From: Chloroflexota bacterium
Lineage (GTDB): Bacteria; Chloroflexota; Dehalococcoidia; SZUA-161; SpSt-899
DNA length: 48,781 nt
Assembly (NCBI GenBank): GCA_013203045.1
Contig: JABMQN010000145.1
Location: forward strand, 1-48,781
Reading direction: 5' to 3'
Position numbers and translations under genes: made by a program. Positions 43,633 through 48,781 of this stretch are shown here, piece after piece. The notes under the pieces were generated by a model that searched no databases, was not told the origin of the DNA, and saw only the letters and a program-made list of their open reading frames with translations. Within the stretch, counting starts at the first letter, position 1. Every line of letters starts with the position of its first letter.

Positions 43633-44718
43633 TTAGTTCCGTCTGTGTATTACGTGGACCGCAGTAGCTTTGAACGAAGCAAATAGGTGAGACCCAGTTT
43701 CTAATCCCATCTCCGCCACGGTCTTAGCTGTAACTACCCCAACTAATGGAAATCCGCAGTCGATCTCAATTCTCACCAGTGTACCTACGGGAGTCATTCT
43801 TTTTATAGGGCCTTCGAACGTGTTTCTGGCGCTGGTTGATGTCTTATGCAATGAAAATGTAACATCCTCGGTTCTCACCAGAACCCACACTTTTTCTCCT
43901 TCATCGAAATCTGAAATTGCCTGCAAGACATTTCCGTTTACTTGAATGGTCACGAGACTCTCGTCGACCCTTGCTTCGATAACCCCATCAAGCATATTAC
44001 CCACGCCAACAAAATCGGCTACACGCTTGCGTATGGGAGACCTGAATATTTCTGCCGGTGTCCCCACTTGAAGTATGTCCCCATCGATCAACACACCCAT
44101 TCTGTTGGCCAGCCGTTGGCCCTGGGAGCGGTCATGGGTAGACATAATCATGGTTGTTTGCCTGGCCTCAATTATGTTCTCTAGTATTTCCTCTGTTTGT
44201 TCCGTAGAAATCGGATCCAGATTAGCCGTGGGTTCGTCCAGGAGTAAAAGTTCGGGTTTCGTCACCAGCGCCCGTGCTATGGCTACACGCTGTGTCTCGC
44301 CTCCTGAAAGAGTTTTGGCGTCACGCTTTCTATGATCGGCCAGTCCAACCAAATGAAGTGCTTGTTCTACAGTTTCTTTTATTGATTGCCTCTTGACATG
44401 GCGCCACTTCAGTCCAACAGATACGTTGTCATATACGTTCATACTGAAGACAGTGGGGCGCTGTTGCACATAAGCCATTCGGCGACGGGCTTTGAGTCGT
44501 TCACTTTTGGATTTGGTAACATCAATACCATCGAATAGTATTCGACCAGAAACAGGTTGATCCAGCAGATCAATCAATCGGAGTATCGTTGTTTTGCCAG
44601 CTCCTGTAGGTCCAATCAGAGCGAAAACATCTCCTTTTTCGATGTTTAGATTCACCGATTTGAGACTATAGCTATCTTTAAACTGTTGTTGTAGATCGAT
44701 TACTTCCAATAGTGCCAT
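43633..44718 (-). CDS. tupC: Tungstate/molybdate ABC transporter ATP-binding protein
   Basis: 361 aa. Walker A GPTGAGKTT, Q-loop AYVQQRP, signature [15 protein letters not shown] and Walker B LLLLDEPTANLD are complete. The C-terminal third (VGVGNMLDGVIEARVDESLV... VLVRTEDVTFSL...) is a TOBE-like regulatory region seen in molybdate and tungstate importers. It overlaps the permease gene by 19 nt and is the last gene of tupABC. Assignment to tungstate rests on the TupA-like binding protein. Confidence 0.9.
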   Translation of the reverse strand: MALLEVIDLQQQFKDSYSLKSVNLNIEKGDVFALIGPTGAGKTTILRLIDLLDQPVSGRILFDGIDVTKSKSERLKARRRMAYVQQRPTVFSMNVYDNVSVGLKWRHVKRQSIKETVEQALHLVGLADHRKRDAKTLSGGETQRVAIARALVTKPELLLLDEPTANLDPISTEQTEEILENIIEARQTTMIMSTHDRSQGQRLANRMGVLIDGDILQVGTPAEIFRSPIRKRVADFVGVGNMLDGVIEARVDESLVTIQVNGNVLQAISDFDEGEKVWVLVRTEDVTFSLHKTSTSARNTFEGPIKRMTPVGTLVRIEIDCGFPLVGVVTAKTVAEMGLETGSHLFASFKATAVHVIHRRN

Positions 44719-45416
44719 GGTAATTTCCTGTACTGTAATGATAGTAATGCAAAATTAATGACGAATGCTAATAAAATCAGAATGATTCCGAGGGCCAGCG
44801 CAAGTTCACGTTCACCCTTTGATGTTTCCAGTGCAATTGCAGTGGTGAGGGTACGGGTGAATTCTCGGATGTTACCGCCGACCATCATAGATACTCCCAC
44901 TTCCGATACAGCTCGTCCGAATCCCATCACCAGGGCGGTGAGTATCCCAAACTTCGCTTCGCGAATGCAGATAATGTATGTTTGAAATCTACTTGCCCCC
45001 AAAGCTGTGGCAGTTTCAGGGATTGCTTTATCAATGGCATTGAGGGCGGATATTACAAGTCCCAGCATTACGGGGGTAATCAACAATGTTTGGCCGAAGA
45101 CAATTGCTGCTGGTGTCAGATACCATTCGAGGTCGCCAAAAGGCCCACTTCGTGATAATAGCGTGTAGGTGATCAAGCCCACTGCCACAGCAGGCATGGC
45201 GAATAGCGTTTGAATGGTGCTAATAACCAATCGCTTGCCGGGAAATCGGTTGAAATGGATTAGAGTCCCCAACGGTAAAGCGATCAGAAAAAACGCTATG
45301 GTACTGGAGGACGCTGCAAGCTGCAGCGACCTCCAGGTAATTTCCATAACCTCGGGGTCAAGCGTTCGAATCAGGCGTAAGGCCTCAACGAATGCATCCC
45401 AAAAACTGTTCTCCAA
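44700..45416 (-). CDS. tupB: Tungstate ABC transporter permease
   Basis: 238 aa, five to six membrane helices of the BinTP-dependent permease fold. The EAA loop is seen as ETATALGASRFQTYIICIREAKFGILTALVMGFGRAVSEVGVSMMVGGNI, and its AVSEVGVSMMVGGN end is typical of TupB/WtpB. It lies 17 nt after tupA and overlaps tupC by 19 nt. Confidence 0.92.
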   Translation of the reverse strand: MENSFWDAFVEALRLIRTLDPEVMEITWRSLQLAASSSTIAFFLIALPLGTLIHFNRFPGKRLVISTIQTLFAMPAVAVGLITYTLLSRSGPFGDLEWYLTPAAIVFGQTLLITPVMLGLVISALNAIDKAIPETATALGASRFQTYIICIREAKFGILTALVMGFGRAVSEVGVSMMVGGNIREFTRTLTTAIALETSKGERELALALGIILILLAFVINFALLSLQYRKLPWHYWK

Positions 45417-45433
45417 ATTATCCTATTACCTTT

Positions 45434-46339
45434 CTAATTGTTACAGGGCGCTATGGGTCCGGCACAGGGGGTAAACAGAGCCATCCCGTATTCCTCAAAA
45501 CCAAAGTTACCCATTATGTGCTGAATCTCATCGGAGGTGAGGAAGTCGACTAGTTTTTGAGCTGCCTGCGGCATTTCGGTATTAGTCCCAACGATAATCG
45601 AATACACGTTCAGCAGGGTATCGCCCTCATCGACAATGGGTACCAATTCAAGGTCGCCCTTATAAGATAGATAAGTTCCTGCGTCGGTCAGGGTGTAACC
45701 TTGCTTTTCATCAGCCATAACCAAAGTAGCGCCCATGCCACTTCCGGCCTCGAGGTACCAACTGCCGGCACTTTGGACATCTTCGTATTCATATCCGGCA
45801 TTGGCCCAAATGGTTTTCTCCTTGCCATGTGTTCCGGAGTCATCACCACGGGAAACGAAGGTTCCGGCTTCCGATCCGAATAAAGTCTTGAAAGCGTCTT
45901 CAGGGGACATGCCTCTGATGCCTGCGGGATCATCTTCAGGCCCTACAATTAAGAAGTAATTATAAGCGAAAGGGATTCGCTCTAAACCGTATCCTTCGTC
46001 AACGTATTCAATTTCCCGTGCTTTTGAGTGAACCGTTATCACATCCACATCCCCATTTCGGCCATATTCCAGAGCGATACCGGTGCCGACTGCCACGATG
46101 TCGAGATCGACATCATTCTGCTCCTCAAACAAAGGTTCGAGTGTTTCCCACAGACCGGTATTGTCCAGGCTGGTAGTTGTGGCTACCTTTAGCCGCCCCG
46201 ATTCTCCATTGGTTGGTTCAACCTCTGTTGAAGCTGTTACCGGGCTTTCAGTATCATCAGAATCGCATGCAATGGAGGCACTGCCCAACAGTAACATTAC
46301 TCCTATAATTAAGAGATTAGTTATCAAGCTGTTTTTCAT
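45434..46339 (-). CDS. tupA: Tungstate-binding lipoprotein TupA
   Basis: 301 aa from the ATG at 46339, which has AAGGAGA 4 nt upstream; an in-frame start at 46444 is rejected because it lacks one and the signal peptide fits the shorter form. Lipobox SASIAC gives Cys25. The TupA signature TTTSLDNTGLWETLEPLFEE, VAVGTGIALEYGRNGDVDVITVHS is clear (TTS and the GDVDV..VH block bind the oxyanion). It delivers tungstate, or molybdate, to TupBC. A riboswitch candidate and a 25-codon ORF precede it. Confidence 0.93.
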   Translation of the reverse strand: MKNSLITNLLIIGVMLLLGSASIACDSDDTESPVTASTEVEPTNGESGRLKVATTTSLDNTGLWETLEPLFEEQNDVDLDIVAVGTGIALEYGRNGDVDVITVHSKAREIEYVDEGYGLERIPFAYNYFLIVGPEDDPAGIRGMSPEDAFKTLFGSEAGTFVSRGDDSGTHGKEKTIWANAGYEYEDVQSAGSWYLEAGSGMGATLVMADEKQGYTLTDAGTYLSYKGDLELVPIVDEGDTLLNVYSIIVGTNTEMPQAAQKLVDFLTSDEIQHIMGNFGFEEYGMALFTPCAGPIAPCNN

Positions 46340-46385
46340 CGTTCTCCTTTTCTTTTTCAAACCTGTTGTAGTTCTCAAGAGCTTC

Positions 46386-46463
46386 TCATGGAGGAGACCG
46401 TGAGACTGAAGAACACTGATTTTCACACGCGTAAATAAAGACATACAGATTCTGTTTTTTCAT
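46386..46463 (-). CDS. Putative 25-aa leader peptide before tupA
   Basis: An ATG at 46463 follows AAAAGGAG by 6 nt, the best ribosome binding site in the leader. The frame reads MKKQNLYVFIYACENQCSSV and five more residues, then TGA, ending 46 nt before the tupA ATG. The ribosome binding site is also the 3' edge of the riboswitch-like fold. Translation of this ORF may therefore respond to the cofactor and influence tupA. No homologue is known to me. Confidence 0.45.
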   Translation of the reverse strand: MKKQNLYVFIYACENQCSSVSRSPP

Positions 46464-46466
46464 ATT

Positions 46467-46560
46467 ATCTCCTTTTCAATCACGGAAGGCACCGACGTTT
46501 CCATCGATACCCTATCGTCCATTTTCCGTAGCTAATGCCGTAGGATAAATGGCTCGGAGA
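46467..46560 (-). promoter_or_regulatory. Moco/Wco-type riboswitch candidate B, upstream of tupA
   Basis: On the minus strand the segment starts CUCCGAGCC, continues with a compact fold including GAUAGGG, a stem AUCGAU/GUCGGU around GGAAAC, then GCCUUCCGUGAUUGAAAAGG and a ribosome binding site. The order matches the end of the E. coli moaA Moco riboswitch (AGGGCG, stem with an A-rich loop, GCCUCCCGU, UGGAAAGG, ATG). An outer stem ACGGAA/TTCCGT is also possible. It has a shorter internal part than candidate A, as described for tungsten-cofactor variants lacking stem P3. The tungstate-transport gene downstream fits. Confidence 0.6.
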
Positions 46561-46584
46561 ATCGGTTATTCTATTGTAGAACCA

Positions 46585-47445
46585 TTACTTTCGCCACCAG
46601 ACAAGTGCCCATTTGGTAGTCGTGTCTTTCCACCAGAAACCATCCCTCTGTTTCAACTCGCTTTTCACAAGGGCGGCTATTCTCTCCTTTGCTTCGCGGC
46701 TTTCTATTTTATATCCCCTTGCTGCCTCTTCAATTGCATCATTCTCATTTTCGAATCGATGCGTATCCAATGATTCAAAAAACTCCACGGTGGCACTAAT
46801 TTCCATTCTCGAAAGTACATTCGAAATAAGATCATATCTTGGCAAGGAGTGGTACTCTTTCTTAAGAATCTCGCAGATTTGGGGATCAATCTCTTCTCTA
46901 TCTACGATCCAAGTTAAGTAACAAAGCTTTGTTGCTGCTTGATTCATTTGCTCAAGGAACTTGCGAATAGGGATCAAGCGGCGAAATCGTGACGCCAGGA
47001 CGATATCGTGTGATTCGATATCAATACCTATTCTTGCTTGTATCCAGTCCTCGTTTGCAAATCGCAGGTTGCTGATACCTTCAGACATACATTTATGAGT
47101 AAGTGTGGGAAGCAGACCCGGGTCCGAATCAAGAGCGGTAACATGCCGGACATTCTTGGTAAGTGGAATCGAAATCGTCCCGTTACCGCAGCCAACATCC
47201 AATATCGAGAACTCCGATGAGATATCTATTCTGGCCAGTAACTCGTCGATATAATTACCTGTTTTAACACCAATCGGGGGTGACTGGGTTTTGGCATACC
47301 AGAAATCAGCATCTTCCCATTTGAGGAGGCTACGCTTCATTTGCCGATCCCATATACTGGCCCAATCTGTTGAATCAATTCCCAATCCAAATCTCCAATC
47401 CGAGGTCCACGGAGGAATAGCGGCATGGAAGCTGTCTGAGGCCAA
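46585..47445 (-). CDS. Class I SAM-dependent methyltransferase
   Basis: 286 aa from a TTG at 47445 with GAGGTG about 9 nt upstream; the ATG at 47340 is an alternative but would remove a conserved-looking WASIWDRQ segment. SAM motif I is ILDVGCGNGTISIPL, motif post-I TALDSD. The C-terminal half is helical with Trp-rich end (GFWWKDTTTKWALVWWRK). The substrate is unknown. Its position just before tupA and under a Moco-like riboswitch suggests a link with molybdenum or tungsten cofactor metabolism. Confidence 0.85.
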   Translation of the reverse strand: MASDSFHAAIPPWTSDWRFGLGIDSTDWASIWDRQMKRSLLKWEDADFWYAKTQSPPIGVKTGNYIDELLARIDISSEFSILDVGCGNGTISIPLTKNVRHVTALDSDPGLLPTLTHKCMSEGISNLRFANEDWIQARIGIDIESHDIVLASRFRRLIPIRKFLEQMNQAATKLCYLTWIVDREEIDPQICEILKKEYHSLPRYDLISNVLSRMEISATVEFFESLDTHRFENENDAIEEAARGYKIESREAKERIAALVKSELKQRDGFWWKDTTTKWALVWWRK

Positions 47446-47446
47446 A

Positions 47447-47479
47447 ATAAAAGCACCTCATCGACGAACGATGGGTGCC
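47447..47479 (-). terminator. Intrinsic terminator in the riboswitch leader of the methyltransferase
   Basis: On the minus strand GCACC-CATCG, a 5-nt loop, CGATG-(bulge)-GGTGC is followed directly by TTTTATTTT. It lies between the mini-ORF and the methyltransferase start, and the T-run touches the proposed TTG start. It would act as an attenuator controlled by the aptamer upstream. Confidence 0.75.
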
Positions 47480-47482
47480 ATA

Positions 47483-47503
47483 TTATGATTCTCTTGTTTC
47501 CAT
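47483..47503 (-). CDS. Six-codon mini-ORF (METRES) at the end of riboswitch A
   Basis: AAAGGAG (plus-strand 47512-47518) lies about 8 nt before an ATG at 47503, followed by GAA ACA AGA GAA TCA and TAA. The ribosome binding site is part of the riboswitch 3' strand, as in E. coli moaA, but here it serves only six codons before the terminator. Its translation may couple ligand sensing to termination. Confidence 0.4.
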   Translation of the reverse strand: METRES

Positions 47504-47642
47504 TTGCACTCTCCTTTCCAACCGTGGGAGGTGTGAGTATTTCTGCTCACGCCCTCGGGACTTTACGTCCACCGTCTGTTTACCTTGTCCTTCTGGAATC
47601 CTTCCGGAGGGATTTAGGCACAACAGCTCGAAGAGCTATTTA
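47500..47642 (-). promoter_or_regulatory. Moco/Wco-type riboswitch candidate A, upstream of the methyltransferase
   Basis: Minus strand, 5' to 3': hairpin AGCUC/GAGCU, GUGCC (47622-47618), hairpin AAUCC/GGAUU, ACAAGGUAAAC, GGACGUAAAGUCC, GAGGGCGUGAG, loop CAGAAAUA, CUCACACCUCCC, then GGUUGGAAAGGAG and ATGG. The E. coli moaA Moco riboswitch, as I recall it, has CGUAAAG, AGGGCG, a stem with loop GAAGAAAUGA, GCCUCCC, UGGAAAGG and ATGG in this order and spacing. The match includes unpaired bases, so chance is unlikely. The extra AAUCC/GGAUU hairpin may be the P3 stem of the molybdenum form. Confidence 0.8.
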
Positions 47643-47739
47643 TTATTTTTCCGAATATATGTTACAGGAAACTAGACGTGCAGGTCAACATATCAAATCG
47701 GTTGAAAGAAGGGGGAAGGTGTAGTTGTTGATGGAAAAG

Positions 47740-48111
47740 CTAGAGATCAGAATGCCTTCGATAGATCACTTTGTGCCAATCGCCGTAACTGTAGACACCT
47801 TGCCAGGCCAGGCCACCCAGCAACCCGTAGAACATCTCAGGAGGTATATAAATGAAAATGCTTTTAGCCAAACCCGCGAACATCGCAAGTATAAAAATGA
47901 TCCAGTGATGCAAATGCAGCTTGAATTTCCCCAAAGGCAGGATGATTGATCGAACCCTTCCCTGTATTCCTTCTTGGTCACCACCGCTGTATTTGGCTAT
48001 CAGAAAACCACAAATACCAAAAACTACAGTAATCCAGCTAACAATTAATCCACTGAGGAATAAGGTGGTGGCGAAGGTATTTTTAATCATCTCCAAAATA
48101 TTATGTCTCAT
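47740..48111 (-). CDS. Small membrane protein of unknown function
   Basis: 123 aa with three to four predicted membrane helices (ATTLFLSGLIVSWITVVFGICGFLIA; HHWIIFILAMFAGLAKSIFIYI; FYGLLGGLAWQGVYSY). Between the first two lies a basic, polar segment ending KLHLHHW, a His-rich entry to helix 2 that could bind a metal or haem. No family is recognised. The start is the first ATG; an internal ATG at residue 8 is possible. It is upstream of the riboswitch-methyltransferase-tup region on the same strand. Confidence 0.65.
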   Translation of the reverse strand: MRHNILEMIKNTFATTLFLSGLIVSWITVVFGICGFLIAKYSGGDQEGIQGRVRSIILPLGKFKLHLHHWIIFILAMFAGLAKSIFIYIPPEMFYGLLGGLAWQGVYSYGDWHKVIYRRHSDL

Positions 48112-48448
48112 ACAAAGCTAACCCTACAATAGGGATAACCCCCAAACAGTATAAAAAGTATCTAAACACTTAACCCAATTAACGCTCTCACACATACAAG
48201 AAATGCGGGTCCCTTGAATAGAGACCCGCATCTTTGAGATCTAGGTTTACTAGTGAATTACTGATCATTCGATAACGAATTCATTTAAAATCTGTGGCTC
48301 GGCTGATTGCAGCTCCGTGATTTTTAATCCATCCAAATCCAGGCCAATATCCATCTTTGAATGCAAGCAGCAGGATATTCCATACCATCTGAGCAGAATT
48401 CGCATCACGGGCGTCTTAATATATACAACCACTCGAAAGGAGGCGAAC
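48112..48448. other. Intergenic region with terminator-like hairpin
   Basis: A perfect 9-bp stem ATGCGGGTC (48203-48211) / GACCCGCAT (48223-48231) is followed by CTTTGA. A minus-strand frame at 48265-48405 could encode a 46-aa peptide ending LNEFVIE, but it lacks a good ribosome binding site and is not claimed as a gene. Nothing else is evident. Confidence 0.4.
48203..48231. terminator. Hairpin, possible bidirectional terminator
   Basis: Perfect 9-bp inverted repeat ATGCGGGTC/GACCCGCAT with an 11-nt loop, flanked by AAGAA on the left and CTTT on the right. The T-run is short, so termination may be partial. Confidence 0.5.
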
Positions 48449-48781
48449 ATGAAAGGAGCAAGAGGCTTGATAAAGGGCAAGATGCCGGATCATAAGACAT
48501 TGAGCGTTGTAATAGTGTTCATACTGCTGGCCACATTGTTGCTCTCCGCATGCGTTGGAGAAGGTGCTCAAAGCAATAGAGTAATCACTGATGAGGATGA
48601 TTGGCGGTATGGAAATGACAGCAGGCAAAATGGTACATCGGGAACACCGACCTCAAGTGCGACGATAGGTAAGGTGGATGACTGGCAATACAATAATGGC
48701 AATGTTCACCCGGTGACTCCGCCAACACCACCAACACCACCAACACCACAAACACATCCTACCCTACCGACTCCACAAACA
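48449..48781 (+). CDS. Lipoprotein with Thr-Pro-rich linker (3' end cut off)
   Basis: The ATG at 48449 follows AAAGGAGG by 6 nt. The first 111 residues are in the window. A basic start (MKGARGLIKGK) leads into a hydrophobic segment and the lipobox TLLLSAC, so the protein is exported and lipidated. Two similar motifs, DEDDWRYGND and KVDDWQYNNG, suggest a short repeat of about 27 residues, and then a PPTPPTPPTP linker begins. The functional domain lies beyond the window. The layout resembles the lipoprotein at 2317. Confidence 0.8.
   Translation, partial: MKGARGLIKGKMPDHKTLSVVIVFILLATLLLSACVGEGAQSNRVITDEDDWRYGNDSRQNGTSGTPTSSATIGKVDDWQYNNGNVHPVTPPTPPTPPTPQTHPTLPTPQT

Noticed and set aside
46340-46444. 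Longer TupA start at 46444
   Set aside because: It would put a charged 35-residue stretch before a normal lipoprotein signal; the ATG at 46339 has its own strong ribosome binding site.
47641-47656. Plus-strand terminator (AGCTC-GAA-GAGCT then T-rich)
   Set aside because: No plus-strand gene ends here; the hairpin is better explained as the 5' part of the minus-strand riboswitch leader, although a dual role cannot be excluded.
47485-47724. 79-aa plus-strand frame
   Set aside because: It lies antisense to the riboswitch and terminator, has odd composition and no ribosome binding site.
48265-48480. Minus-strand frame of up to 71 aa
   Set aside because: Its 5' part overlaps the well-supported start of the lipoprotein at 48449, and the inner start at 48405 has no good ribosome binding site. 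Left as uncertain.

Overview
The window looks like a chromosome segment of a mesophilic, anaerobic, AT-leaning bacterium of the Chloroflexota, most likely Dehalococcoidia or a relative. This is an inference from gene content: a Vms1-like release factor of the type described from Actinobacteria and Chloroflexi, a giant fused acyl-CoA dehydratase activase, GerW/DUF2953 genes in an organism with no other sporulation genes in view, Thr-Pro linkers in exported proteins, and a tungstate ABC transporter. No rRNA, tRNA or CRISPR array was seen. One IS481-like element is present, and the rest reads as ordinary chromosome.

Layout. 1-1919 (-): sensor protein cut by the window edge. 2317-4575: lipoprotein with a strict 54-residue repeat and three Ig-like domains. 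4590-8253 (-): TetR regulator, ABC ATPase and FtsX-type permease, with operators over the promoter. 8361-12491 (-): 1376-aa activase/dehydratase-like Fe-S protein. 12580-14006: Cys-containing orphan and an IS481-like element with 20-bp inverted ends. 14127-15358: GerW, DUF2953 and a small GerW-like protein. 15614-20998: CDF transporter, CoA-binding protein, mnmA, arsM, a hidden selenocysteine-containing DsbA-like protein, MauE/DoxX protein and a second CDF transporter. 21017-22126 (-): geranylgeranyl-reductase-like flavoprotein. 22246-26677: queH, two enoyl-CoA hydratases, a sirtuin and an acyl-CoA synthetase, closed by a strong terminator.

26749-33009 (-): 2086-aa surface protein with four CARDB repeats and a gingipain-like C25 peptidase domain. 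33163-37950 (-): frameshifted alpha/beta hydrolase, metallo-beta-lactamase-fold hydrolase, HD hydrolase, MFS transporter and GH130 enzyme. 38282-41398: mutS2 followed 6 nt later by a Vms1-like peptidyl-tRNA hydrolase. 41521-43630: dodecin, NYN-LOTUS protein, zinc-ribbon protein and RRM protein. 43633-47640 (-): tupABC tungstate transporter and a methyltransferase, each preceded by a Moco/Wco-type riboswitch candidate. 47740-48781: small membrane protein and the start of a lipoprotein.

The strongest unannotated systems are four. (i) A UGA-containing thioredoxin-fold gene whose UGA falls exactly on the first redox Cys (U-x-x-C), with a SECIS-like hairpin, next to a MauE partner. (ii) Two Moco/Wco-like riboswitches in one locus; in both, the Shine-Dalgarno site that ends the aptamer serves a tiny ORF (6 and 25 codons) rather than the main gene, and one is followed by an intrinsic terminator. 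(iii) A mutS2-VLRF1 gene pair that suggests a linked ribosome-splitting and nascent-chain-release module. (iv) A zinc-ribbon/RRM pair with a long 5' leader whose 8-bp hairpin captures part of the Shine-Dalgarno site, suggesting temperature or RNA-chaperone control.
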